NCBI RefSeq assembly: GCF_001653235.2
Contig: NC_035791.1
Span: 5,890,001-5,954,000, forward strand
Source of the DNA: Pochonia chlamydosporia 170
Lineage: Eukaryota; Ascomycota; Sordariomycetes; Hypocreales; Clavicipitaceae
Length of the DNA stretch: 64,000 nt
Direction: 5' to 3'
Shown in pieces: positions 11,404 through 21,581 of this stretch (positions are counted from its first letter, which is position 1; the number at the start of each line of letters is the position of its first letter). Below the pieces are notes generated by a model, which made no database searches, was not told where the DNA came from, and saw only the letters and a program-made list of their open reading frames with translations. The position numbers were made by a program, and so were the translations under genes.

Positions 11404-12812
11404 ATGCTCTTCTCAATACTCTTGTTTGTAACAGCTGCTGCAGCTGTAGCCATTCCCTCAACTCCCATCTCAGAACCAACTACAACACTCAACATTCTCC
11501 CCCGAGAAACTTCAACAACTCCACCAACACCCAGCACATTCTCCAAAACGGAATACATCACCATCGAAGGCGTCACAAACTCTGTCCTCACTATTCCCGG
11601 CAAAACCATCGCAATCGCCACCGTACCGACATGCATTCAAACTGCGGTCCCCGATAACAACGGATACATTCCGCCTGGTGAATGCGATGCCCTGTGGAAT
11701 TATTATCCTAGTTTCGGGGCAGCTCTCGCCGTGGCCTGCCTGTTTGGATTCTTGGTCGTTGTGCATATTTGGCAGGCTGCCATGTTTAAAAAGGTTTGTA
11801 AGTCATTCTTTCGCGAGGGCCACGCAGCAATTACCACTGATCAACGACACAACTAACTCTACAGACGTGGTGCTGGGTCATTATCATGGCGACTATCTGG
11901 GAGATGACAGCCATGATATTCCGTACATTAAGCTCCAAGAACCAGCAGAGTAAAGGACTGCTTCTCGTGTTTCAAATATTCATCCTCCTCGCACCTCTTT
12001 GTAAGTAACCCCAAGCAAAACCGTCAGCTATTATAACTTAGAGTGTCTCTCCGCATCACTGGAGCATTCCCTTTCCAAACCAAATTACCTAGTGGTAATT
12101 TTATCTGATAAAAACATGGCCGCTAACGTATCCAGGGGTCAACGCATTCGCATACATGACCTTTGCAAGAATGGTTCACTACTTCCACCCTCGTCGATCC
12201 ATCCTCCGCATGCCGGCGTCCATCATCGCCATCGTCTTCGTCTTCCTCGATATTGCCTCCTTCGCAGTCCAGCTTGCCGGTGGGAGTATGGCCAGCCCCG
12301 GTTCCGCGCCGGACGTCCAGCAAAAGGCATTGCATATATACATGCTTGGAATAGGGTTCCAAGAACTCATCATTGTGTTGTTTGTCGTTTTGTGCGCCAT
12401 GTTTCAGGTCCAACTATCTAGGCTTGACGGCGGGCGAAGTTGCTCTCTCTTCAAAGCGCACTGGGGACCACTTCTTTGTGCGTTGTATTTTTCACTTGCC
12501 ATGATTACTGTTCGGATTGTTTATAGACTGGCTGAGTTTTCGAGCGGTATTCGGAAAAACAGCGCGTTGGTTACGAAAGAGGCGTATTTTTACATTTTGG
12601 AGGCTGGGCCGATGGTTTTGGCGGTGTTTTCGTTTGTGGTTGTGCATCCGGGGAGGGTTATGACAAACCGGGCACTGGAAATGCCTGGTGTTTTTACTGT
12701 TTTGAGGAATTCGTGTGCAAGGCGTAAGGGCAAGGAGTTGCTGAGTGATTCTGGCTCTGAGACTGAGTTGGCTGAGGGGTGGAGGGTGAGGAAGGATGAA
12801 ATTGCTGCATAG
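11404..12812 (+). CDS. RTA1-like seven-helix membrane protein
   Basis: Three exons, 11404-11793, 11865-12000 and 12136-12812, give 400 residues. The choice of the weak GTTTGT donor at 11794 over GTAAGT at 11798 is forced by protein content: it yields KKTWCWVIIMATIWEM, a typical RTA1 segment, whereas the other leads to a stop. A probable signal peptide (MLFSILLFVTAAAAVA) precedes a short Ser/Thr/Pro region and an extracytoplasmic part with two cysteines. At least six further hydrophobic helices follow, including FQIFILLAPLWVNAFAYM. RTA1-family proteins are linked to lipid translocation and to resistance against 7-aminocholesterol and long-chain bases in yeast. The substrate here is unknown. 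The tail ends in a charged cytosolic segment. Confidence 0.85.
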
Positions 12813-13017
12813 CGTGGCGTTGATATGCTTGAGTTTGGTGTATTCTTCTTTTAGAGTTAAATGTTTTTTAGAACTACGAGTAGGGAGCAATTTGTCAACA
12901 AATTTATACTTGGATAAATCGAAACGAGTGTGGCCTCAGAATGCTGGGAGTCATCGTGTGCTAAAGCTAAGCTCGACTGCTCACATAGACAAAACCATTT
13001 CTTGTCCACCAACCAGT

Positions 13018-15069
13018 TCAAGTGACTGGATCCCGTGGAATTCGAAGGCTTTGACCTCGGCCCATATACGGCTGCACAGGCCGTTCCATAATCCTTTTCA
13101 CCTCAATCACTTTCTGCTGATAACTTAGTCTTTCCACCAGCTCAACTTCAGCCACCGTTTGTCCACGAGCATTTCGCGCCGTTTCATCCGCCCCCGCCGC
13201 AAGGAGAGCCCATTTCAACTCTTCAGCCTCTACCTTCACCTCAGGACGTTGTAGGAAATGAAAGTCTTGAGTCCATGCCGGGAACGAGACTGCGTAATGG
13301 AGCGGAGCGCAGGAGTCGCTACCCCTGATGTTCGGATTTGCCCCTAATGCGAGTAGCAGCTTGGCAATGTTCACGGCATGTTTTTTGCACGCTTTAAGCA
13401 GTGGTGTATTTCCGAGTGCATCTTTTGCGTCAACATCAATGTTTCGGTTGTATGTCTTGAAACATGCAGCTGCGCTGTCCACTGGAAAGTCGTCGTCTTT
13501 TGGACGACACTGATCCGTTTCGTAAGCTAATAGGTGAAGCGGTGTGCAGTCTTCAGAGTCTTTCAGATTGATGTCTGCGTGACGGGATACGAGAAAGGTG
13601 ATGAGCTCAGACATTAAATTGTAGCAGGCATAGTGCAGTGGCGTTCGGCCAAAAGAATCCTGAGCATTGATGTCCACCATTCCGATATCAATAAGGTAAG
13701 TTGCTGTCTTGATAGCAAAGGCTGCGGCAAGAGATCTCTCCTGGTCGTCTCCGTCCCTGCAAAACTGCTTGTTCCGCGTGTAATAGAACTCTTCCCACGA
13801 CAATGCCAGCCAGTGTAGCGGCGTTCGTTTGTACTGGTCAGTTTGTCGCTTTATCCCCTTGGAAATTAGTATGTTTACAACTTCGGCATTGAAGTACATT
13901 GCTGCGACATGAAGATATCCAACACTGTCCCCTCCTAATGCGAGTGGCCCAGATCGCGAATTTTCCGATCGGTAGTGAAAGCTCTCGTCTAGATCGTGAC
14001 CGGAGTGATCGATAATATGAGAAACTAGTTCTGGGCTTGCCCATTTACAAGCTCCATATATTAGGGTCTTATTCGAGTTAGCATGCCTGATATCGGTCTC
14101 TGCTCCTTTCTCAAGCAGCTTCCAGGCATAACGTTCCCTTTTCGCGGTGCTGGAGTCCATTAACCATGCCCGCTGGTACCTCTCGACATTCAGAACTTTA
14201 TCACGCAGAGTGTTTGCGAAAACCACGTTTGTGAGAGGAGTGTGGCCGCGTGCTGCATCCCACGGGACGGTGCTGGCGGCAGTCCAACACCAGAAGCTGG
14301 GCTGAACTCGGCGGTTGATCAATTTTTCTGCCCCTCTCTTTAGAAACTCTGAAAGACAGTTCTCATGGGCGTCGTATGCTGTCATGTGCAATGCTGGAAG
14401 GTAATCCGCAATAACCCTGCCCTCGGAGAGAGCAAAATCCAAAAGCCATGCAAGTGACTGGTCGCAACCAGTCCTTGCAGCAATCTCAACAGCCGTGAGA
14501 AAAGTATCATAAATCGTCATGCATTGGCCAAGCGGCTTGGCTCCAGCACGGGCAAGAAGTTGTATGATAGCGGCACTGTCTTGGCGATAGCACATATCGC
14601 CAATAATTGTCTCTCTTTGCTCCTCGTGAACGGTTGCGCCCATTTGAACAAGGAGCTCAACAACCTTGACGGCTTGATCGGATACGCTAGAAACATAGCG
14701 TTTGCCTATCTTGCAACTGTACGCGTTAACAGCAAGCGAAAGGAGCGGTTCTGTTTCCTGCTGCAGTTTTACATCGTGTGGTGAGGATGGCCATGTGGAA
14801 GACCCATCGATCTTGATGTCGCCGAGTTTCCAGCTGCGGTACGTTTCCGCATAGTTAGCCACGCTGCTGTTGACAAGTTCGGGTTGTTCGTCCAGTATAC
14901 GAGTGACGGTTGCGATGTCCTGGTGAAATACAGACTGGACTAACTCGCTAGACAGAGTTCCGTCGTCCAGGCATACTCGAATCTCAGTTTCCGAGACGTT
15001 TGCTAGCTGTGTACCCGAGTGCTCAGGAGGAAGGTCTGAAAGAGATTGGCATATCTCGCGGGGTTCCAT
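13018..15069 (-). CDS. Ankyrin-repeat protein
   Basis: One intronless frame of 683 residues from ATG at 15069. The N-terminal third has no recognisable enzyme or switch domain. Ankyrin repeats are clear in the second half: YKRTPLHWLAL, FGRTPLHYACYNLMSELITFLVSRHADINLKD, CTPLHLLAY, LGNTPLLKACKKHAVNIAKLLLALGANPNIR and CAPLHYAV. Earlier, weaker repeats start near residue 150 (VKVVELLVQMGATVHEEQ). The repeats are diverged from each other, unlike those of the NLR at 25384. Ankyrin arrays bind protein partners; the partner is not evident. The gene lies 371 bp downstream of, and on the same strand as, the FunK1 kinase at 15441-17327, but nothing shows joint transcription. Confidence 0.85.
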   Translation of the reverse strand: MEPREICQSLSDLPPEHSGTQLANVSETEIRVCLDDGTLSSELVQSVFHQDIATVTRILDEQPELVNSSVANYAETYRSWKLGDIKIDGSSTWPSSPHDVKLQQETEPLLSLAVNAYSCKIGKRYVSSVSDQAVKVVELLVQMGATVHEEQRETIIGDMCYRQDSAAIIQLLARAGAKPLGQCMTIYDTFLTAVEIAARTGCDQSLAWLLDFALSEGRVIADYLPALHMTAYDAHENCLSEFLKRGAEKLINRRVQPSFWCWTAASTVPWDAARGHTPLTNVVFANTLRDKVLNVERYQRAWLMDSSTAKRERYAWKLLEKGAETDIRHANSNKTLIYGACKWASPELVSHIIDHSGHDLDESFHYRSENSRSGPLALGGDSVGYLHVAAMYFNAEVVNILISKGIKRQTDQYKRTPLHWLALSWEEFYYTRNKQFCRDGDDQERSLAAAFAIKTATYLIDIGMVDINAQDSFGRTPLHYACYNLMSELITFLVSRHADINLKDSEDCTPLHLLAYETDQCRPKDDDFPVDSAAACFKTYNRNIDVDAKDALGNTPLLKACKKHAVNIAKLLLALGANPNIRGSDSCAPLHYAVSFPAWTQDFHFLQRPEVKVEAEELKWALLAAGADETARNARGQTVAEVELVERLSYQQKVIEVKRIMERPVQPYMGRGQSLRIPRDPVT

Positions 15070-15440
15070 GGCGTCAACTCCCAGACTTTACACCCAACCA
15101 TGAAACCCAAGAATGAAGGGTGGCGACGATGTTGAAATTACCTGCCTGCAAAATAACAATCTGTTGGTTCCCTAGGCGATTGCCAGCATTGCCACTCACA
15201 TGTCGTTTGCTAGTTGTTGGGAGAGTTACGCTTAAAACGATATGGCCGAAATGGGACTGTGCCGAAATTATGACTCAATAAACACCTGACTTGGCATGTC
15301 GGCATTCTGAAACAACCGATGATGGAAATTGCCAGCATGATATATTTGCTGAGCTGTAGGCCATATGGCATCAACGCCCTGCTCTTGCAGCGGTACTCGT
15401 GGTGGTACGAAATTAATAGCCTCTTTATTACATCTAACAA

Positions 15441-17327
15441 CTATCTATCGTAGGATGCAATAGCCCCCTCGAAAGCGTCTATTATTCCATCATAAAATTT
15501 GTTTACATCCTCTGGAGTCTCTCCAATCTCTAGCCCATCCACACCAGTTTGTAAAGGAAATAATATTCGCCGAAGACTTTCGGCGAGTGGCTTCGCTGAG
15601 TGAAATTCGCGGGGGAACTCATTCAAGATATCCTGAAAGGTATCTTGCCCCATGTCAAGACACTTGCGTGCAGCTAGCTCGTCCCAATCTCCCTTGCTCC
15701 ATTGCTGGAGCTTGCTTCCCTCTGGGGGACTATCTGAGCGGTTCGATATCAGTATCCAGAGGAGAACGTACAGAAATGACTCTAGGTCGTGTCGAAAAGT
15801 GTGCCGTTCCTCTTTTAGAACACCAATGGCCATAAACGGCCTGGTGCCAGTAATATCGGGCTCTATATCTGAATCTACAGGAAGCTGCACCGCGGAATCA
15901 AGGTCTATCAAGATGCCCCTGGGACTTTCTTCGTTTTCTCCATCCAGAATTATTATATTTCCTGCCGATACATCTTGATGCAAGATCGCGGCGTCAAAAT
16001 ACAGTGATTTGTGACACTTAATAGCATCCCGAAAAACCTGAAGCAGCTCTTGTAGAGAACAGAAAGTGTGAAGGGGTCGGCCAACGGGAGAAGTAACGAT
16101 ACAGGTGAGGATACGATTTTGAAAGTAATTGTTTGTTTCCTCTGTATAGTCAGCAAATCCTCTCTTAGTACTAGTAGCTTCTTGTCGTTGCTCGAGCGTA
16201 AGTCCGGGTCCTTTAGAAGACGGCAGAGTGGAAAATCTTCTCTGTGTTCCCCAACGAATACCTTGGCGCAGATTCGCCGTGCTTTCCACTTCTTCAAAAT
16301 AGTCAAGCGAGAGGGCGCCCCAGACGCCTTTCTCGTGAGCCAACCGTAAAAGCTCGTCCTCTGGGCGCTCCCTTGCCCACCGCCATTTGAACTTCAAGAT
16401 GGCGCTCCACTGACTCGACCGCGGCATTCGTATTCGATAGCAAGTCGTTCCAGAGCCAACAATTCCTTCACGAGACGCAACTGGCTTTCTTTCGAGATAG
16501 TGCTTTCCAAAAGAGGGTATTGTCTCCGCACCATCAAACATCATGTAGCTGCCACCTTCGTCCGTCTTAATGGTGTCGAGTTCTCCAAGATCCTGGTCTG
16601 TCATCCGCTGGTAACTAAGAATGATAGAGAGGAATTGGATAAAGTCAGTCTGGATATCGAATACATCGCTACAATATAAGCCGGACCGATCAAAGACCCA
16701 GAATTCGACAAAAGAGCCACGTATATAGAAGCCGTGTAAGAAGAGTCGTGTAGGCTGGCTGGCAAAGACTTCGTGTGCAGACCGACAGAGACTTAGTAGT
16801 CCATCCCGGTAAGAAAAACCGCTTTGGTGATAAAATTGGCCGATGATCTGAACTTGATCCCATCTTATCTCCGCGTTGTTTGCCGGTGACGGTGCCTTGT
16901 TTAGGAGGAGGCGTGTACCATTGCCAGTCCTTTCGTGCTCAAAAGCTATACTGTCTCTGGATATGTGCCACTCGCCTCGAGCGCCATCACTCTCCTGCGA
17001 TAGATAATTCTGGAACCATTGCAGGAAATCGTCAGGAGATGGGGCATTTGATGGGATGGCGCATATGCAGCTCTGTCTTCCGGCTGCCTGGAGTTTCAAT
17101 TCGCCATCATGACGCACGTACTGAAAATTGTTGAAGTGTTTCTTTATGAAGCCGCTCATAGGTCCATGCATGCGACCGTTAATGTTGTCATGGATATCTT
17201 GGTCGTCAGTCGTGGAGGCCGACGAAGCTGGGGCAAAGTCATGGTCTGTGTCATTCTTCATGGCCGACAGAAGAGACGCTGCAGCGAGAAGACGACTGCG
17301 GGATAAAAAGGTTTTAAAACTGATCAA
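15441..17327 (-). CDS. FunK1-type fungal protein kinase
   Basis: Intronless frame of 628 residues. The kinase core contains ILHQDVSAGNIII (catalytic loop, HQD instead of HRD) and ILIDLDSAVQL (DLD at the DFG position), then TGTRPFMAIGVL and a helix HDLESFLYVLLWI, the standard layout of the fungus-specific FunK1 family (PF17667). An upstream N-lobe-like region includes ILKFKWRWARERPEDELLRLAHEKGVWGAL, where the lysines and the following Glu fit the VAIK lysine and helix-C glutamate. Two starts are possible: ATG at 17327 or ATG at 17261 (MKNDTD). FunK1 genes are expanded in multicellular fungi, with unknown substrates. The catalytic Asp and metal-binding Asp are kept, so activity is plausible. 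Confidence 0.85.
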   Translation of the reverse strand: MISFKTFLSRSRLLAAASLLSAMKNDTDHDFAPASSASTTDDQDIHDNINGRMHGPMSGFIKKHFNNFQYVRHDGELKLQAAGRQSCICAIPSNAPSPDDFLQWFQNYLSQESDGARGEWHISRDSIAFEHERTGNGTRLLLNKAPSPANNAEIRWDQVQIIGQFYHQSGFSYRDGLLSLCRSAHEVFASQPTRLFLHGFYIRGSFVEFWVFDRSGLYCSDVFDIQTDFIQFLSIILSYQRMTDQDLGELDTIKTDEGGSYMMFDGAETIPSFGKHYLERKPVASREGIVGSGTTCYRIRMPRSSQWSAILKFKWRWARERPEDELLRLAHEKGVWGALSLDYFEEVESTANLRQGIRWGTQRRFSTLPSSKGPGLTLEQRQEATSTKRGFADYTEETNNYFQNRILTCIVTSPVGRPLHTFCSLQELLQVFRDAIKCHKSLYFDAAILHQDVSAGNIIILDGENEESPRGILIDLDSAVQLPVDSDIEPDITGTRPFMAIGVLKEERHTFRHDLESFLYVLLWILISNRSDSPPEGSKLQQWSKGDWDELAARKCLDMGQDTFQDILNEFPREFHSAKPLAESLRRILFPLQTGVDGLEIGETPEDVNKFYDGIIDAFEGAIASYDR

Positions 17328-18184
17328 TTACAATGAGTTGCTGTTGGAGTCAACAAGGTCGATCTGTGTTATGGAGTTGAGAGATGCAGAAGGTCAGCCT
17401 GAGATGGATGGAGAACTGGTGGGAGAAAGACGAGACATTATGAACATCTTTTGTGGGGCTGATTCTGACCCTAACCCTTGTGACATTTCAAGTGTTCGCC
17501 CAACAAGTAGCATTCAGCAGTTTGATGGATAGCTGAGTTGAAAAATGCCTCATGGATAATGTCTGAATTCACCGTTGAACAGGTTGTATTCGAGGCGAAG
17601 GGAGATCTAAGCCCCTCAGAGGCCATGAAAAGCGGCCCGGCGTGGGCTTTCTCAGGTCGCATTCCGAGGGCCTAACATATCCTGCTGCATTAGCACCGGC
17701 AATCTGTAACAAGCTCAACTCATTGTGACTACTTGCTGCCTAGTTATTATGGTTCTTCTGAGTAGTTTTGACGCCCTGTGTTAACATGAATATGTCATTG
17801 CTCTAACACCATAGGATCAAGAGAACCAGCCAACAGGCCAACCCAACAGTGCAGACAGACTAACAGGAATATGTCGCGGGCAAATTGGAAAATGAAACAA
17901 AACCAACATATACCAGCCAATAGACACACTGGTCAAAAGAAACTGGCCTACAGGAAACGGCCGACAAGGAAACTGGAAAAAGACATCAGGTCGGAAAGAA
18001 GCGACCGACAGACCACATAAACAAGGCGACAACCACAAATCTTGTGAATAAATGGGACAGAGCTGCCCTTCTCTTGTGCGAGAGCAAAATTCATCTCATA
18101 ACTATCCCAAAAGCATTTGGCTCTCTTAATTCACCAACTTTGAAACACCAGCGTCGTTGTTCAACACCCACTCTTTCTAATACA
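17328..18184. other. Intergenic region
   Basis: No supported gene. From 17820 to 18020 the sequence is A/C-rich, with loosely repeated GGCC-ACA words, but no clean repeat unit. The stretch 18100-18184 is CA-rich and fits a 5' leader of the next gene. Confidence 0.4.
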
Positions 18185-18973
18185 ATGGGCTCACTTATTG
18201 ATACCTTCGTGCCGTCCAGCACATACAACACCTTGCCTTTAATCAGTCAAGTTGCTGAGGCACCAAATGATCACATCCAAGATCTCCAAGACCTCCGCGA
18301 GTTGCTGAACAAGCACAAAGTGCCCAAAGGTGTCAGTGTCCGCTTGATCCACAAGCATTTTGACACCTATGCAGGCGAAGTGATGGTTTTTAACCGAGTT
18401 CCAGTCCAAGGACACGGAATCGTTCAGATCATGAAGCCAATTGTCCCTTCAGATAGCAATCAACTTCGAGGTATCCATTTCTTCGTCGATGAAAACAGCT
18501 CCCTCCAGGCATACGAATACGGCAACTACGACGTACCTGACATGAGTGGCTTTCAGGCGTTCCTCGCTGAGTTCTGCGGTCTCATTTCTGAGCGAGGACT
18601 GCAGCGCAAATTTGGCCTCAAGCTTCAGACTGAGGATGATACAGAGCAGACAGGATGGACCGAGTACGAACTCCATGCAAAGCGTGGCACCATTATGTTT
18701 CCTGATGGTATGCCCATGCCCGATGGAGATGGTGACTACAGCGTGACCACAGAGTGGAAAGGGATCTTCAATGAACTCCCGAGAACTTGCAAGCATACTA
18801 CAACTTGCAGGCACGGACGGTCGACATGCAAACATTGCAGACACTGCAACAGCCATCCCCACGATGCGGATGTCGAATTCGCCAGTGGAGCTGGGTTTTG
18901 CTTGGGTGGACAAAAGATCCTGCCTGGGACTGCAGTTCATGATATCGTCGACCAGATTATTCTCGCGTTTTAG
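18185..18973 (+). CDS. Unknown protein with C-terminal Cys/His cluster
   Basis: Not recognised. The frame opens at 18044 but the first ATG with a good leader (TACAATGGG after a CA-rich stretch) is at 18185, giving 262 residues. The N-terminal two thirds are an ordinary mixed alpha/beta sequence without a signal peptide or membrane segment. Near residues 202-218 there is a dense cluster of alternating Cys and His (CKH..CRH....CKHCRHC) that could bind zinc or another metal. A hydrophobic C-terminus (FCLGGQKILPGTAVHDIV) follows. The single exon, normal codon use and promoter-like leader support a real gene. Other readings include a lineage-specific orphan. Confidence 0.7.
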   Translation: MGSLIDTFVPSSTYNTLPLISQVAEAPNDHIQDLQDLRELLNKHKVPKGVSVRLIHKHFDTYAGEVMVFNRVPVQGHGIVQIMKPIVPSDSNQLRGIHFFVDENSSLQAYEYGNYDVPDMSGFQAFLAEFCGLISERGLQRKFGLKLQTEDDTEQTGWTEYELHAKRGTIMFPDGMPMPDGDGDYSVTTEWKGIFNELPRTCKHTTTCRHGRSTCKHCRHCNSHPHDADVEFASGAGFCLGGQKILPGTAVHDIVDQIILAF

Positions 18974-19420
18974 TTAAGACAGCCGTAGATCCTTCTGCAT
19001 TGGATTCTGTGTTTAGCTTCGTGGTTGGTGTTGCAAAGATTCCCAGCCCTGCTTGTATCAAGACCAAGCAACATTCTAGGTAGTTAGCATAGCACAACGC
19101 GCAACCCCCGCGAGACTGCACGGTGCAAACTTGGCTAATTGGGTCAAGTCCATGGTCTATTAGCTACAGCTTGCCAAGTAGGTTCTCTTCACAGGTCAAT
19201 TAGTTATCAATGAGTATACACCTTTGACTTTACGCTATAATCTATCAGCTATGCGCTACATAATTTTAGTGACTGTGTCCGAATACACTCCAAAGAATCC
19301 CATTAATCAGAGAATGCAGGTTGTAATCACCAAGATCTGCGGTTCTATCGGTAAGTGTGTATCGTACGAGCACCCAGTCCATAGGCTAAAACACCATATC
19401 ATCAAAGAAAGTTCAGTGTT
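18974..19420. other. Intergenic region between convergent genes
   Basis: Probable 3' flanks of the plus-strand gene ending at 18973 and the minus-strand gene ending at 19421. No gene or clear repeat seen. Confidence 0.4.
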
Positions 19421-20475
19421 CTACGAAGTCTTCTTTTCCGTATTCCCACCCAACACCCGCAATCGTTCACTCTCAGGCTGCTCATCCCATCGCGGCCTGG
19501 GCAACTCAAACGTTGAGCCAATTCGCCCGTAGGACATTCCACCCAGCTGCGCAATCGGCCGTAGCTTATCCAAAAGGATATGACTCCCCTGCTCATTCAC
19601 CGCGTCGTCCTGTACCCAGAACCTAGTTGCCTTGATCAGCACCAGCGAGGCAATGCTCATCCCGGGTGTCGCATGGTCCGCAAACTCCTTGACATCCACG
19701 ACCTTCCCTTCAATTGACAAAACGGACTCTTGAACACGAGACGCCTTCACAGTTGAGGTAGGTGCCTCAGTTAGACCTGTGATATCCCATTCGGACACAC
19801 CGTACGGGGCATCTATCGACGACGCATTCACCGCTTCAATCATGCTTTCGGAGACGGTGTTGATGACGCATTCCCCCGTTTCCTTCAAGTTGCGATACGT
19901 ATCCTTTACGCGCTCCGGGCGCGATGAAAAGCCCACTACAAACATGGGCGGATCGTGATCAATGACTTGGAAGTAACTGAAGGGTGACAGGTTCTTGGTC
20001 TTGCCATCTCCAGACACAGTGCTCAGGAAACCAATGGGTCGAGGGGCAATGCCCGATATCAACAGGCGGTAATTATCCACCATGGCCCTGTCAGCTGCGT
20101 AGGGATCGATTTCTCTGTGCGATTGTGCATTGTTGCTGCTTGGGGCTCCGTCGCCAAATTGCCATGATGGATTGGGTGATTTGGTTACCGGGATGGGCTG
20201 GTTGGAGTGGTCAAAGTCGGGTCTGGATTTCAGTCTTTCTTGGAAGTTATGAACTCTTTCGACAATCTTGTAGCTCTGGCTTGTATTGGTGGCTGTTGGC
20301 GGTGCTGGGGCTGTAGCTTCAGCGCATGATGAGATGAGTCTTGTTGGTAAAGAGTGAGATTTGGCAACTTGGCGGGTGAGCCTGTTTGTGAGTCAGTAAG
20401 ATGGGAGGGCATAAGTGGTAAATTAACAACTCACCGTCTAGTTAATTGACCTATTTGCCGACTGGTATGCACCAT
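19421..20475 (-). CDS. Flavin-reductase-like FMN-binding domain protein
   Basis: Two exons on the minus strand, 20475-20435 and 20381-19421, encode 333 residues. The 53-nt intron has a GTGAGT donor, a CTTACTGACTC branch region and an ACAG acceptor. Splicing gives a continuous N-terminus rich in Arg and Ser and poor in acidic residues, which may be a mitochondrial presequence (inference). The motif SPNPSWQFGDG precedes the catalytic fold. The flavin-reductase domain (PF01613) runs from about residue 115: LISGIAPRPIGFLSTVS, NLSPFSYFQVIDHDPPMFVVGF and ETGECVINTV match the FMN-binding strands. The family includes flavoredoxins and flavin reductases of two-component oxygenases; the partner and substrate are unknown. 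An ATG at 20083 would delete the conserved SPNP block and is rejected. Confidence 0.85.
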
Positions 20476-21581
20476 TTTGGGTGAGTTCACTTGTCTTTGT
20501 ATCTTTACTCTTCGTGATTGTGAACTGAGAGTGGATTTGTTTCGATGGCTACCTATCTCCTATCTCGGAGGTTGCTTACGTGATCAACAATCAACCACCA
20601 GGAGCTCTACGCGACGGGTAATTGTGAGAGTAATTGTGCATGCCATGGTAATCTAGACTCGAGTGTACGGTATCTATTTCTACAAATATGAACAGACACC
20701 CGGAAACAAATCGGGTGTAGAATTCGGTCGGAGACTATTGTTCCTGTTCAGAAATGACACTTCATGTAGGGTAGCTGGTGTAACGAGAACTAATCATGAA
20801 CGGGCGAGTGTTTGCGGTATTCTGCGACACAGGAGGGAGTGAACCCGCTTCAACAAGGTTCGCAAGAACATATAATTGAACATGGCCCAACATCTGAACG
20901 GGCTCCCGCCACTGATGTTCATTAGCTATACATCGTCATTTTGAATGCTCAGCAAAACAAGCATTGAACGTCCAATTCGTACTGCACGCTGATTGGATGC
21001 TTCTTGCACCGCCACAAGCTGCGCCACATCGGACATCATCTCCGGCTGGCGGCCGCCTCGCCTTCTGGATCGGGCAATTCCTCTCAACTCAAATCAAGAC
21101 TCTCAACAATTTTCTCAATCACACTGCCGGGACAAGACGCATGACGAGTGGCAAAGCTAGCTGGCTTGCATACTGCCCAAACTGCCCTGAATTTCACAAG
21201 CCAAATGACGGGAAAATGGAACCCTAAAGACGCTGTTTCACACGGGTGGCAATTATGGTACAGCCACTTTGACTTGTTGTCGCGGCCGCCACGTAACACC
21301 AGCGAGGCAACCAAATAAAAAGTGAAGCCATGAGGGGCCCTCGCGTCATGTGTATATATTAAGGCTGACGACATGTGAATCACTGAGGCATGAATGATTA
21401 TTTATCCCATCCCCTTTGTACCCTTTGTACCCTGCAGCACAGGGCTGCCTACGTTTGTCCAACCCGAAGAATGGGCTCTTTATATGTAGACAAGCCAGGT
21501 TCTTCATCCCGGCTGTCACAATCCTCATCCTCCACTTACACCAACAATAACGTCAACATCACAAACTCTCACCGGCTAGAG
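20476..21581. other. Divergent intergenic region
   Basis: Separates the minus-strand flavin-reductase gene from the plus-strand dynamin-like gene, so it probably holds both promoters. No gene found. The frame of the dynamin gene is open upstream to 21390 with two earlier ATGs, but this part reads like leader: CA-rich, with an AACAATAACG run just before the chosen ATG. Confidence 0.45.

Noticed and set aside
11798..11803. Consensus GTAAGT donor in the RTA1-like gene
   Set aside because: Using it shifts the next exon into a frame that stops soon; the GTTTGT donor four bases earlier restores a typical RTA1 segment.
17471..17481. CCCTAACCCTT as another telomeric array
   Set aside because: Fewer than two complete units; expected by chance.
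20081..20083. ATG at 20083 as start of the flavin-reductase gene
   Set aside because: The open frame upstream holds the conserved SPNPSW block and joins through a clean intron to an ATG at 20475.
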